Notes: generated by a model from the sequence alone, not told the origin. 42,547 bases of DNA from Flavobacteriia bacterium (GCA_947458955.1 CANGZT010000007.1:1-42547), one strand, 5' to 3'. Shown: positions 1 through 8,276, numbered from the stretch's first letter. A program made the numbers and translations.

Positions 1-48
1 ATAATGTTTAATGCTTTATGATGAATTGTAAATACAAAAACTAATCAC

Positions 49-62
49 TCCGCCGCGGCGGA
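49..62. repeat. GC-only palindrome in AT-rich DNA
   Basis: TCCGCCGCGGCGGA is a perfect 14-bp palindrome whose inner 12 bases are all G or C, in a very AT-rich surround. TCACT (45-49) and AGTGA (68-72) form an outer inverted repeat around it. It could fold as a short hairpin or be a protein site. It has no T-run on either side, so it is not a standard intrinsic terminator. Function unknown. Confidence 0.6.
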
Positions 63-70
63 TCTCTAGT

Positions 71-133
71 GACTATTGACTAAAAACTAATGACTATTTA
101 CTAATCACTAACTACTATCGACTAATCACTAAA
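71..133. repeat. Degenerate 7-bp tandem repeat, 9 units
   Basis: Nine consecutive heptads (starting at 71, 78, 85, 92, 99, 106, 113, 120 and 127) all fit nACTAnn. ACTA is invariant in every unit and the last two bases are mostly AT. A decayed unit at 64-70 is in the same phase, and a similar out-of-phase unit lies at 39-45. The array ends six bases before the holA -7 box, so it occupies the -33 region and upstream of that promoter. Confidence 0.85.
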
Positions 134-138
134 AATGT

Positions 139-146
139 TATCTTTG
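139..146 (+). promoter_or_regulatory. holA -7 promoter box
   Basis: TATCTTTG matches the Bacteroidota -7 consensus TAnnTTTG exactly. No TTTG lies at the usual -33 distance; that region is occupied by the heptad repeat. Only four bases separate the box from the holA ATG, so a transcript starting the usual 5-7 bases after the box would be leaderless or nearly so. Confidence 0.6.
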
Positions 147-150
147 ATTC

Positions 151-1149
151 ATGGATTTCAAGTCACTTCAGCAGCAAATTATAAACAAGGATTTTAAACC
201 TGTATATCTATTTCAGGGAGAAGAACCTTTGTTTATTGATCAGTTGTCGAAATTGATACATGATATTGTTTTAGAAGATCATGAAAGAGATTTTAATGAA
301 GTAATTCTCTATGGAAAAGATACTGATGCGCGCACGGTTGTGCTTGAAGCAAAGGGTTTTCCAATGATGGCAGAACGCCGTTTTGTCTGGGTTCGCGAAG
401 CTCAAGAGATGAAAGATATTGACAAGTTAGAAAGTTACCTTGAAAATCCAAATCCCTCAACCGTTTTACTACTTGCGTATAAATACAAAAAAGTTGATTC
501 AAGAAAAAAAATAGCGAAGTTGTTTGCTAAATCTGGTGTTGTTTTCAACTCTGAGAAAATTAAAGAATATCAATTAGTTGATTGGATAACAAAATATGTG
601 ACAACTGTAAATTATCAAATCTCAAGCAAAGCAGCTTTATTATTAGCTGAAAGTATTGGTAACGATTTGTCTAGAATCGCTGGGGAAATAGAAAAATTGT
701 CTATTATACTTGAAAAAGGGACAACAATTAACGAAGTTCATATCGAGGAAAATATCGGTATATCGAAAGATTATAACATGTTTGAATTAAGTAGTGCTGT
801 TCAAAATAATGATTTTTTGAAAGCAATGAAAATCATTACTTATTTTAAATACAATCCGAAATCAGGTCCTCTGGTAGTTATCATTGGTTCTCTTTATAAT
901 CTATATAGCCAATTGATGAAAGTCCATTTTTTATCTGATAAATCACCACAAAGCGTTGCTTCTTCTTTAAGAGTTCATCCATATGTAGCTGGAGAACTAG
1001 TCAAGGCAGCGAAAATTTATAATCCAAAAATTATAGCACGAAACATTAATTACCTATATCAATATGATTTAAAGTCAAAGGGAATTGGCGATTCTCATTC
1101 TGAGGATTCAGAGTTAATGACTGAATTGGTTTACAAATTAATGCATTAG
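151..1149 (+). CDS. holA: DNA polymerase III subunit delta
   Basis: HolA is the clamp-loader subunit that opens the beta sliding clamp during replication. The 332-residue product has the normal family length and the typical N-terminus, with the sequence YLFQGEEPLFIDQ near residues 19-31, the degenerate nucleotide-binding region of delta subunits. The helical C-terminal part, with a conserved ISKDYNMFELSSAV stretch around residue 205, is also characteristic. The ATG at 151 is supported by N-terminal alignment with the family and by a -7 box directly upstream. It is the first gene of a tight + strand run; rsmE starts 3 bases after its stop. Confidence 0.93.
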   Translation: MDFKSLQQQIINKDFKPVYLFQGEEPLFIDQLSKLIHDIVLEDHERDFNEVILYGKDTDARTVVLEAKGFPMMAERRFVWVREAQEMKDIDKLESYLENPNPSTVLLLAYKYKKVDSRKKIAKLFAKSGVVFNSEKIKEYQLVDWITKYVTTVNYQISSKAALLLAESIGNDLSRIAGEIEKLSIILEKGTTINEVHIEENIGISKDYNMFELSSAVQNNDFLKAMKIITYFKYNPKSGPLVVIIGSLYNLYSQLMKVHFLSDKSPQSVASSLRVHPYVAGELVKAAKIYNPKIIARNINYLYQYDLKSKGIGDSHSEDSELMTELVYKLMH

Positions 1150-1152
1150 TTT

Positions 1153-1848
1153 ATGCACGCATTTTATATTCCTACATTACTACCCGAAATCAAACACTTA
1201 TTTCTAAGTGAAGAAGAATCAAAGCATGCGTGTCGGGTAATGAGACTAAATACAGGAGATTTAGTCGAACTATTAGACGGAAAAGGAGGGAGATACGAAG
1301 CGAAAATTTTATCCGATCATCCTAAAAAATGTGAGGTTGAAGTAGTGAAGTATAAAAAAGAATTACAACAACCATTTGATATTCATATTGCAATAGCACC
1401 TACCAAGAATGCAGATCGTATTGAATGGTTTTTGGAAAAAGCTGTAGAATTGGGCTTGACTAAATTGTCTTTAATTCAAACAGATAGGGGAGAACGAAAA
1501 CAAATGAAAATTGATCGTTTAGAGAAAATTGCTGTTGCAGCTATGAAACAATCACATCGTACTTATCTACCCGAAATCAAAGAATTACAATCGTTTAAAG
1601 ATTTTATAAAAATATATCCTAAGGGAGGTATTGCTCATTGTGAGGAGTTTCATAGTCAATCTTTAACAGAAATGGTTCCTCCATCTGATTTTCCAATACT
1701 TATTGGTCCAGAGGGAGATTTTACAATGAGCGAAATTCAAATGGCTTTAAATTCAGGTTATAACACCATCGCATTGGGTAAAACACGTTTACGAACGGAA
1801 ACGGCTGGCTTGTATGCTGTAACATTATTAAAAAGTAAGTTTGAATGA
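1153..1848 (+). CDS. rsmE: 16S rRNA (uracil(1498)-N3)-methyltransferase
   Basis: RsmE methylates N3 of U1498 in 16S rRNA, using S-adenosylmethionine and a SPOUT (alpha/beta knot) fold. The 231-residue protein shows an N-terminal PUA-like part with HACRVMRLNTGD around residue 25, then the core motifs AIAPTKNADRIEWFLEKAVE, LIGPEGDFTMSEI (the GPEGGF-type knot motif, with D for the second G) and LGKTRLRTETAGLYA near the C-terminus. The last two build the cofactor site. It begins 3 bases after holA, and its stop overlaps the next start as ATGA. Confidence 0.95.
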   Translation: MHAFYIPTLLPEIKHLFLSEEESKHACRVMRLNTGDLVELLDGKGGRYEAKILSDHPKKCEVEVVKYKKELQQPFDIHIAIAPTKNADRIEWFLEKAVELGLTKLSLIQTDRGERKQMKIDRLEKIAVAAMKQSHRTYLPEIKELQSFKDFIKIYPKGGIAHCEEFHSQSLTEMVPPSDFPILIGPEGDFTMSEIQMALNSGYNTIALGKTRLRTETAGLYAVTLLKSKFE

Positions 1849-2489
1849 AAATACTCTTTTTTATAAGTGTTTTTTGTGCTGTGTTTACTTTTGGGCAATC
1901 CTCACTAAAGTTAGCAGTTTTAAAATATAATGGTGGAGGAGACTATTATGCGAATCCATCGTCATTACCGAACTTAATCAAGTTTTGCAACAAGAATTTA
2001 AATACGGAGATAAATCCAGATGTCCCATATGTGGAAGTAGGAAGTCGTGATATTCTTCAATATCCATTTGTTCACATGACTGGTCATGGAAATGTTGTGT
2101 TTTCAGCTCAAGAATTAGATAACCTTAGAACTTATTTATTAGCAGGCGGTTTTTTGCATATAGATGATAACTACGGAATGGATGCCTATATTCGTCCTCA
2201 GATTAACAAGTTATTTCCAAATAATGAATTAGTTGAAATCCCAAATAATCACCCGATTTTTCATCAAAAATTTGATTTCAATAATTTACCTAAAATTCAC
2301 GAACACGATAATAAACCACCAAAGGCTTTTGGTATATTTGTTGAAGGTAAATTGGTACTTTTGTATACTTACGAAACCGATTTAGGTGACGGATGGGAGA
2401 ATCAAGCTGTTCACAACGACTCCAATGACAAACGTACTCAAGCGTTGCAAATGGGAGCAAATATTTTAATGTACGTTTTTTCAAGATAA
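1845..2489 (+). CDS. DUF4159-family secreted protein
   Basis: The 214-residue product starts with a signal peptide (hydrophobic residues 3-16, likely cleaved near FGQS at 16-19). It then matches the DUF4159 pattern: LAVLKYNGGGDYY near residue 23, a segment like VGSRDILQYPFVHMTGHGN around residue 66, and LLAGGFLHIDDNYGMD around residue 98. DUF4159 proteins have a glutamine-amidotransferase-like fold without known enzyme activity, and function is unknown. The start overlaps the rsmE stop by 4 bases, and the next gene begins 1 base after its stop, so it is co-transcribed with RNA-modification genes. Confidence 0.85.
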   Translation: MKILFFISVFCAVFTFGQSSLKLAVLKYNGGGDYYANPSSLPNLIKFCNKNLNTEINPDVPYVEVGSRDILQYPFVHMTGHGNVVFSAQELDNLRTYLLAGGFLHIDDNYGMDAYIRPQINKLFPNNELVEIPNNHPIFHQKFDFNNLPKIHEHDNKPPKAFGIFVEGKLVLLYTYETDLGDGWENQAVHNDSNDKRTQALQMGANILMYVFSR

Positions 2490-2490
2490 A

Positions 2491-3387
2491 ATGAAGATAG
2501 GAAGAAAACCAGGTTCAGAGCGCATTTCAACATTTAAAGTTAAAAATGAGAGTTCATTGTTTGATTTTATGCAACAAGCTTTCAAAGAGAAAAGTAAAAC
2601 TTCTATCAAACAATTGTTAGCGAATAAACTAGTCCAGGTAGATGGGCAGTTTCAAACACATGTTACTTTCACTGTTAAACCTGGAAATGTAGTAACCGTA
2701 GGAAAAAAAGAAATAAAACAGGTAAAACTTCCTTTTCATTTAAATATTTTGTTTGAAGATGAATATTTGATAGCAGTAGTTAAACCTGAAGGTTTATTGT
2801 GTAATGCCACTGAAAAGGAAAAATTAAAAACACTTGCAACGTATGTAGGGGCGCATTTTAAGGCTAAAAACCCTGGTAAATTATTGTACCTTGTAAATCG
2901 TTTAGATAGAGATACATCAGGTATAGTTGTGTTTGCAAAGTCTATGGATATTAAAACATTGATGGTGAACTCGTGGGGTGAAACAATGAAGAATTCCTCT
3001 TTTTTGGCAATTGTAGAGGGAGTAGTAAACCCAAAAGAGGGCGAAATAACTTCTTATTTACGTGAAAGTAAAGCGATGAAAGTGCATGCCTCTAAAAATC
3101 AAACGTATGGAAATGAGGCAGTAACAGAATATATTACGATAGCTAATAGAAAGAATTCATCGATGTTGGAAGTTGCACAGCGTACAAATGTAAAAAATCA
3201 AATCAGAGTTCAATTACAAGAGATTGGTCATCCAATAGTTGGTGATAAAAAATATGGTGCAAAAACAAATCCTATTGGTCGTTTGGGTTTACATTTCTAT
3301 CGTGTTGAATTTATACACCCGATTACTAAAAAGGTTGTAGAGATTAAATCAAAAGCTCCAAAAGGATTTAGTAATTATGAATTATAA
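2491..3387 (+). CDS. RluA-family pseudouridine synthase
   Basis: This enzyme isomerises uridine to pseudouridine in rRNA or tRNA; the target cannot be read from sequence. The 298 residues comprise an N-terminal S4-like RNA-binding domain (about 18-75, with SIKQLLANKLVQVDG) and a catalytic domain. The catalytic motif is NRLDRDTSGIVVFAKS around residues 136-151, with the active Asp in RLD. RTNVKNQIRVQLQEIGHPIVGD near the C-terminus matches the RluA signature, although the usual GRxHQIR reads NVKNQIR here. NRLD replaces the common HRLD. It is the last gene of the holA-rsmE-DUF4159 run, one base after the preceding stop. Confidence 0.9.
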   Translation: MKIGRKPGSERISTFKVKNESSLFDFMQQAFKEKSKTSIKQLLANKLVQVDGQFQTHVTFTVKPGNVVTVGKKEIKQVKLPFHLNILFEDEYLIAVVKPEGLLCNATEKEKLKTLATYVGAHFKAKNPGKLLYLVNRLDRDTSGIVVFAKSMDIKTLMVNSWGETMKNSSFLAIVEGVVNPKEGEITSYLRESKAMKVHASKNQTYGNEAVTEYITIANRKNSSMLEVAQRTNVKNQIRVQLQEIGHPIVGDKKYGAKTNPIGRLGLHFYRVEFIHPITKKVVEIKSKAPKGFSNYEL

Positions 3388-3440
3388 TTGATTTATTATG
3401 AATTAATTCAGTTATAAATTACACTTCATAAATCATAATT
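3386..3440. terminator. Possible weak bidirectional terminator
   Basis: Between the convergent RluA gene and the small secreted gene, arm 3386-3402 (AATTGATTTATTATGAA) pairs imperfectly with 3425-3440 (TTCATAAATCATAATT). The stem is long but made only of A and T with bulges, so it is a weak candidate. Confidence 0.3.
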
Positions 3441-3442
3441 AT

Positions 3443-3877
3443 TTAAAGGTCTTCAGGTATTACAGCTTCTTTGTAACTCTTCGTTTTTGGTTTTAACTTT
3501 TCAATGAATACAACTTTATATTTCTCACCGTCCTCAGTGATTATTAGTTCAGAGATGCCATTAATTACGGCAGGTGCAGATTTTTTTTCGTTGTTAAACT
3601 TTTTGTCAAGCAAGCTATAAGTACTGTCTTCTAATTCAATAAAGATGGAAACAATTGTACCGTTTTCCACTCGAGTTTTTCCATTAAAGCAACTATTTCC
3701 AGTAGGAGACAATTGAACGATAATTACATTTTTGTGAATGGCATCTTCTACCGTGTAACTCCCTCTTGAATTAAAGGAATGCTCTAACTTTTTTAAACAA
3801 TCTGCTTCTTGAGCTAAGAAAGTTTGAGATAATAAAGTACAAATGGTAAGTAATAAAGAGCTATATATTTTTTTCAC
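3443..3877 (-). CDS. Small secreted protein of unknown function
   Basis: I do not recognise a family. From a GTG at 3877 the 144-residue product begins MKKIYSSLLLTICTLLSQ and has a good signal peptide ending near FLAQ. The mature part has two cysteines (in EADCLKK and GNSCFNGKTR) and alternating beta-type sequence, compatible with a small periplasmic or surface domain. The longer reading frame opens with a TTG at 3922, but that TTG is part of a perfect -7 box (3920-3927) and would add a charged stretch before the signal peptide. The upstream region is shared with the divergent gmhA. Confidence 0.6.
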   Translation of the reverse strand: MKKIYSSLLLTICTLLSQTFLAQEADCLKKLEHSFNSRGSYTVEDAIHKNVIIVQLSPTGNSCFNGKTRVENGTIVSIFIELEDSTYSLLDKKFNNEKKSAPAVINGISELIITEDGEKYKVVFIEKLKPKTKSYKEAVIPEDL

Positions 3878-3919
3878 TTGGTGAAAGAATTTAATTAAAA
3901 AAAGAAATATTCTTTTAAT

Positions 3920-3927
3920 CAAAGATA
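3920..3927 (-). promoter_or_regulatory. -7 box of the small secreted gene
   Basis: On the minus strand this reads TATCTTTG, an exact TAnnTTTG. A 3-of-4 match to TTTG (TCTG) lies 17 bp upstream. The expected transcript start near 3913 gives a leader of about 36 bases to the GTG at 3877 and excludes the TTG at 3922 as start. Confidence 0.55.
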
Positions 3928-3985
3928 GTAAGTTTAAGTAAAATCAGAATATTTGATTATAAATATTTAACTTTATATCTTAATC

Positions 3986-3993
3986 TATTTTTG
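3986..3993 (+). promoter_or_regulatory. gmhA -7 box
   Basis: TATTTTTG fits TAnnTTTG. No TTTG is present at normal -33 distance. The box contains the TTG at 3991 that opens the longest reading frame, so the ATG at 4003 is the better start, with only a few bases of leader. Confidence 0.5.
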
Positions 3994-4002
3994 GTAGTAC
4001 CT

Positions 4003-4566
4003 ATGGCTGTTGCATCTCATTTTATTGAAGCTGGAAAAATTTTAGTTCAATTTTCAACAGAAGAAAATTTCAAAAAAATAGAATCTGCAGGTGATATAAT
4101 GGTAGAAGCTATAAAAAAAGGGCGAAAAGTTTATGCCTGTGGAAATGGTGGTTCGATGTGTGATGCTATGCATTTTGCTGAGGAACTAACGGGTAGGTAT
4201 CGTGGTAATCGACAAGCTATACCTGCCTTAGCTATTGCTGATCAAAGCCATATTTCTTGTGTGTCCAATGATTTTGGTTATGAATATGTCTTCTCACGAT
4301 TTTTAGAAGCTTTCGGAAATGAAGGAGATGTGCTATTTGCTATTTCTACTTCAGGCAACTCTAAAAATGTATTGAATGCAATTGAAGTAGCGATAAACAA
4401 AGGTATGAAAATAATAGGCCTTACAGGGAAAGATGGAGGAAAAATGAAAGAAGTGTGTGATGTTGAAATTAGAGCACCATATTCAGATTTCGCTGATCGT
4501 GCACAAGAAATCCATATTAAGGTAATACATTCTTTAATTGATCATATTGAAAGTAAACTAATTTAA
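4003..4566 (+). CDS. gmhA: D-sedoheptulose 7-phosphate isomerase (SIS domain)
   Basis: GmhA converts sedoheptulose 7-phosphate to D-glycero-D-manno-heptose 7-phosphate, the first step toward ADP-heptose for lipopolysaccharide. The 187-residue protein is a single SIS domain: [20 protein letters not shown] around residue 43 (phosphosugar binding and the active-site Glu), [20 protein letters not shown] around residue 108, and [16 protein letters not shown] at the C-terminus with the conserved His. The ATG at 4003 is preferred over the TTG at 3991, which lies in the -7 box. Other heptose genes are not in the window. The stop TAA interlocks with the stop of the convergent ostA-like gene (shared TTAA). 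Confidence 0.88.
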   Translation: MAVASHFIEAGKILVQFSTEENFKKIESAGDIMVEAIKKGRKVYACGNGGSMCDAMHFAEELTGRYRGNRQAIPALAIADQSHISCVSNDFGYEYVFSRFLEAFGNEGDVLFAISTSGNSKNVLNAIEVAINKGMKIIGLTGKDGGKMKEVCDVEIRAPYSDFADRAQEIHIKVIHSLIDHIESKLI

Positions 4567-6173
4567 CGTTTCTTAGATATCACTGATTTATTTGTTTTTT
4601 TCTTTTCTTTCTTGATTACCTTTTCGTCTTTAAAAAAATCAGATTTGTTTTTTGGTCTTAATGCTGGTTTCCAATTAAAATTTGTTATAAATTGTTCCTC
4701 TAGATTTAATTTTTCCATGGGGTACATAATTCCATCTGCTTGATCTGCATAACTTACTGTTTTAAATTCCCCACTGTCTAAATTAACTTTAATACTACTT
4801 GAGTATAGTCTCACCATTCCCTTTCTAGTTATTTCAATAATACTATCAGTTTTTTTAGATTCTTCTGGAAAGTAAATAGTTTGTGCATTACCTAGAACAT
4901 CAATTTTTTTCAAATTATTATTTTCATCAAAATAGGCAAACATATTTTTTCCTCCTATTTGATTATAATATTTGCCACTATCTACTTCTGTTATTGTAAT
5001 TGATTTATTTATAATTTCACTATGATCTATAATACTATCTTTCATAAATAAGTGAATTATATCGCCACTTATCTGTGCATTTTTATTCCATAAAATTGGA
5101 GATTTAAATAAGGTAAGTTGTTTTTCTTTTTTTGAATATTTTAGACTATCTGAAATACCTTGAAGGTTATGACTAAAAATTTTCCCTTTATTATAACCAA
5201 TTACATAATCAATTTGGTCGAGTGAATCATGATATAAAAATAAAGTATCGGATTTGACAAAAAGCGTATCTTTTTTTTGTTTATAGCTAATGAAAGGTTG
5301 TTTGGTTAAATAGCTTCTTTTTTCTTTTTTTGAGTAAAATAGTTTATTTCCTTCAAAAGAAACCCCTTTATCTGAATCTTCATACCTAATATGACCATAT
5401 GCACCTGACAATCCTTTGCTTTCATATGAGTAAAGTGTATCCGCCGATAGCGTTTTAGTTGGTTTTGAAATACTTGCTTTTTGATGTATAAAACATTCTT
5501 CTGTTTCAGTATTCATCCAACCTCTTTCGCAATAGATTTTCGTGTTATTTATTTGTTGAATGTTTGTAGGACTATAAAAATAAATTCGTTTTGTTCCGTA
5601 TTGAAAACGAATTGTATCTGTTTTTAATTTTGTGGTTGGGCTTTTATAATCTACTAACTTACTCAGTGAAATATTTTTTGTTTTTGGGTAGAAATATCCA
5701 CAGAGACTTGATATTTCCTCTTTTCTTTTAATGTTTTCAATGCGTCCACCTGAGGTATAAGTCGCAACATCTTTTTTGGAATCAAAAGTTAATGTATCGG
5801 TACTGATTTTGAATTCTCGATCCCTCACACGAACGTGACCCCACAGTTTACCCAGTTGATTAATTCCGTTGTAATGCATTGAGTCACAATACAAATTTAA
5901 AGTATCGTGTTTTGATAAATGTACATTTCCGTATAATTTTAATAAATTTTTATCTTTATAATAAGTGGCTGAGTCACAATAAATTTCGTTTTTTTGGTAA
6001 ATAAGGTGTATGTTCCCTATGAGTTTATGTTCTCCTGTATTTCTGTTAAAAGACAATTTGTCAGCACCTGGTTTCAATTCCATTAGATCTTGAGCAAATA
6101 CCAAATTACTCAACATAAAAACAGCGCCTATCAAAAGCGCTGTATGAATAATATGTAAAACTGATTTACCCAA
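4563..6173 (-). CDS. OstA-like protein (LptA-type lipopolysaccharide transport)
   Basis: This 536-residue exported protein belongs to the OstA/LptA-like family of Bacteroidota, thought to bridge lipopolysaccharide across the periplasm. A signal peptide ([19 protein letters not shown] to about VFAQ, residue 28) is followed by repeated beta-jellyroll units, such as [20 protein letters not shown] and [20 protein letters not shown], with NxxLYCDS-like repeats along the chain and a charged Lys-rich tail. The start is a TTG directly after the purA stop (TAATTG). The next in-frame ATG at 6116 would remove most of the signal peptide. A terminator-like hairpin sits inside the signal-peptide codons. 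Confidence 0.85.
   Translation of the reverse strand: MGKSVLHIIHTALLIGAVFMLSNLVFAQDLMELKPGADKLSFNRNTGEHKLIGNIHLIYQKNEIYCDSATYYKDKNLLKLYGNVHLSKHDTLNLYCDSMHYNGINQLGKLWGHVRVRDREFKISTDTLTFDSKKDVATYTSGGRIENIKRKEEISSLCGYFYPKTKNISLSKLVDYKSPTTKLKTDTIRFQYGTKRIYFYSPTNIQQINNTKIYCERGWMNTETEECFIHQKASISKPTKTLSADTLYSYESKGLSGAYGHIRYEDSDKGVSFEGNKLFYSKKEKRSYLTKQPFISYKQKKDTLFVKSDTLFLYHDSLDQIDYVIGYNKGKIFSHNLQGISDSLKYSKKEKQLTLFKSPILWNKNAQISGDIIHLFMKDSIIDHSEIINKSITITEVDSGKYYNQIGGKNMFAYFDENNNLKKIDVLGNAQTIYFPEESKKTDSIIEITRKGMVRLYSSSIKVNLDSGEFKTVSYADQADGIMYPMEKLNLEEQFITNFNWKPALRPKNKSDFFKDEKVIKKEKKKTNKSVISKKR
6115..6143 (-). terminator. Terminator-like hairpin inside the ostA 5' codons
   Basis: Reading the minus strand, ACAGCGC (6143-6137) and GCGCTGT (6127-6121) form a perfect 7-bp GC-rich stem with a 9-base loop, and the second arm runs straight into a T5 run. 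This has the form of an intrinsic terminator for purA or an attenuator for ostA, but it lies within codons 11-19 of the predicted ostA frame. It may be coincidence. Confidence 0.4.
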
Positions 6174-7448
6174 TTATTTTCTGTTTGAATGTGTTTGCTT
6201 TCTATCCGGTCCAACTGAAACTGTAGTGATTGGAACTTCAAGTTCTTTTTCTAGATATGTAATATAATCTTTAAGTGCTTGAGGAGCATTTTCAATAGAA
6301 TCTAGTTGTGTTAAATCACAATTCCAACCTTTTAATTCTATATAAATAGGTTCGATATCTAATCCATCGATATCAAAAGGTAAATAATCAACTATTTCAC
6401 CATTGATTTTGTAATGTGTGCAAACTTTTATTGTTTCAAAAACACCTAGCACATCTGCTTTCATCATGGCAAGTTCTGTTACGCCATTAATCATGATGGC
6501 ATACTTCAATGCAGGCAAGTCAATCCAACCACACCTTCTTGGTCTACCAGTAGTAGAACCAAACTCATTACCTTCTTTTCTGATTTTTTCACCATCTGCG
6601 CAATTCAACTCTGTCGGGAAAGGGCCACTACCTACACGTGTACAGTAAGCCTTGAAAATTCCAATAACAGAACCGATTTTTGTTGGTGCTACTCCTAATC
6701 CAGTACATGTTCCAGCTGTAACGGTATTAGAAGAAGTAACAAAAGGATATGTGCCAAAATCAATATCAAGCATAGTACCTTGAGCTCCTTCGGCAAGAAT
6801 TTTCGAACCATTTTTTAAAGCGGAATTTAAGAATTGTTCACTATCAATGCATGTGAAAGACCTTATTAATTCAATTCCTTCAAAGAAAGGTTTTTCCATT
6901 TCAGCAAGATTGTATTCAAAACCTTCATGGTGTTTTAAAATACCCTCATGTTTTTCAACTAGTTGATTGTATTTTTCTTGGAACTTAGGAGAGAAAATAT
7001 CACCAACTCGTAATCCATTTCTACCTGTTTTATCCATATAAGTTGGTCCAATTCCTTTTAATGTTGAACCTATCTTATTCGTTCCTTTTGCAGCTTCAGA
7101 AGCTGCATCAAGTAATCTATGTGTTGGTAAAATTAAATGTGCCTTTTTTGAAATCAGTAAGTTTTTACGAATGTCCATACTGAAAGGAGCTAATTTTTCA
7201 ATTTCTTTTTGAAAAACAACAGGATCAATAACCACTCCATTTCCAATAATATTAGTTACTTCACTGTGAAATATTCCTGACGGAATGGTATGAAGAACGT
7301 GTTTAATACCTTCAAATTCTAATGTGTGCCCTGCATTTGGGCCACCTTGAAAACGAGCTATAATGTCATATTTAGGGGTTAAAACATCAACAATTTTACC
7401 TTTACCTTCATCTCCCCATTGAAGACCTAATAATACGTCAACCTTCAT
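6174..7448 (-). CDS. purA: Adenylosuccinate synthase
   Basis: PurA joins IMP and aspartate with GTP hydrolysis to form adenylosuccinate, the first committed step to AMP. From the ATG at 7448 the protein is 424 residues, the usual length. It shows the N-terminal P-loop-like motif LLGLQWGDEGKGKIVD, the IMP-site motif GGPNAGHTL, IGPTYMDKTGRNGLRVGD in the middle and TTGRPRRCGWIDLPAL near residue 300. A longer frame opens at 7472 but would overlap the STAS gene; 7448 leaves a 1-base gap after the STAS stop and matches family N-termini. The ostA-like gene follows with no gap. Confidence 0.96.
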   Translation of the reverse strand: MKVDVLLGLQWGDEGKGKIVDVLTPKYDIIARFQGGPNAGHTLEFEGIKHVLHTIPSGIFHSEVTNIIGNGVVIDPVVFQKEIEKLAPFSMDIRKNLLISKKAHLILPTHRLLDAASEAAKGTNKIGSTLKGIGPTYMDKTGRNGLRVGDIFSPKFQEKYNQLVEKHEGILKHHEGFEYNLAEMEKPFFEGIELIRSFTCIDSEQFLNSALKNGSKILAEGAQGTMLDIDFGTYPFVTSSNTVTAGTCTGLGVAPTKIGSVIGIFKAYCTRVGSGPFPTELNCADGEKIRKEGNEFGSTTGRPRRCGWIDLPALKYAIMINGVTELAMMKADVLGVFETIKVCTHYKINGEIVDYLPFDIDGLDIEPIYIELKGWNCDLTQLDSIENAPQALKDYITYLEKELEVPITTVSVGPDRKQTHSNRK

Positions 7449-7449
7449 A

Positions 7450-7797
7450 CTATTTTTTGTTTTGCGTTTCATCTATTTTGTTGTCAGATGAAATCGTGAA
7501 TATTTCGTTAAGTTTAGAAATTTGAAATAATTTGGCAACATTTGGTTGTAAATTATTCAATAATAATTTTTTTTCTTTATTTCTTGTTCTTGTTAATGCT
7601 CGAACAAAAAAGTTTAATCCAGTACTCGTTATGTGAGTTAACTTACTCAGATCAAATATAAGCGTATCCTCTTCACCATCAATTTTTTTTTGCAACTGTT
7701 CTATGAGTTCAGTAGTGTCAATGTCTGAAACAATTTTACCCTCCAATTGAAAAGTAACTGTTTTTTCAACTATTTCTTCTGAAAATTGTAAGTTCAT
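7450..7797 (-). CDS. STAS-domain protein (anti-sigma antagonist type)
   Basis: The 115-residue protein is a single STAS domain, as in anti-anti-sigma factors of the SpoIIAA type. Visible features are the strand pattern VTFQLEGKIVSDIDTTELI, then DTLIFDLSKLTHITSTGLNF, where S58-T59-G60 sits where SpoIIAA has its phosphorylated Ser-Gly. A partner kinase of the anti-sigma type would be expected, but none is nearby. It lies between fur and purA on the same strand, with 6 and 1 base gaps, so is likely co-transcribed with them. Binding partner unknown. Confidence 0.8.
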   Translation of the reverse strand: MNLQFSEEIVEKTVTFQLEGKIVSDIDTTELIEQLQKKIDGEEDTLIFDLSKLTHITSTGLNFFVRALTRTRNKEKKLLLNNLQPNVAKLFQISKLNEIFTISSDNKIDETQNKK

Positions 7798-7803
7798 GAC
7801 AGT

Positions 7804-8253
7804 TTAAGAATTGATTGGTTTTTTCTTTTCCCCATAAAAATAGAGCGAATGGTGATGAATATTAACTCCAAAAACATCTTCTATGGTCGCTTTGATTTGT
7901 TGAATACGCGGATCACAAAATTCTATGACTTCTCCTGAGTCAGTTAATATAACATGATCATGTTGTTTGGAACCATGTGATTTTTCGAATTGAGCTATGT
8001 TTTTACCAAATTGATGTTTGCGAACTAAATTACAAGCAAGTAATAACTCAATAGTGTTATATAGGGTAGCTCTCGAAACTCGGTAATTTTGATTTTTCAT
8101 CTTATTATATAAGGATTCAATATCAAAATGACCTGGATAGGCATAGATTTCAGCAAGAATAGCAAATCGCTCTGGTGTTTTACGATGACTATGTTGCTCC
8201 AAATAAGCTGAAAATATGTTTCTTACAGTTTCTTGTAATTCCTCTTGTAGCAT
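7804..8253 (-). CDS. Fur-family transcriptional regulator
   Basis: Fur-family proteins are metal- or peroxide-sensing DNA-binding repressors. The 149-residue product has the winged-helix part ([20 protein letters not shown], then [15 protein letters not shown]) and the metal-binding dimerisation part with [18 protein letters not shown]. The paired CxxC zinc motifs of many Fur proteins are absent, so the subtype (Fur, Zur or PerR) cannot be fixed. The ATG at 8253 is chosen because the longer frame opens with a TTG at 8271 lying in a -7 box. It may head the fur-STAS-purA-ostA run. The gene upstream ends at 8341. Confidence 0.88.
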   Translation of the reverse strand: MLQEELQETVRNIFSAYLEQHSHRKTPERFAILAEIYAYPGHFDIESLYNKMKNQNYRVSRATLYNTIELLLACNLVRKHQFGKNIAQFEKSHGSKQHDHVILTDSGEVIEFCDPRIQQIKATIEDVFGVNIHHHSLYFYGEKKKPINS

Positions 8254-8268
8254 CTTATTCTTAAAAGG

Positions 8269-8276
8269 CAAAAATA
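8269..8276 (-). promoter_or_regulatory. -7 box of the fur-family gene
   Basis: The minus strand reads TATTTTTG here, an exact TAnnTTTG. No -33 TTTG is seen at 17-23 bp. It predicts a short leader of about 10 bases to the ATG at 8253. Confidence 0.5.

Noticed and set aside
71-133. CRISPR-like array
   Set aside because: The unit is 7 bp with no spacers and there are no cas genes; it is a simple tandem repeat.
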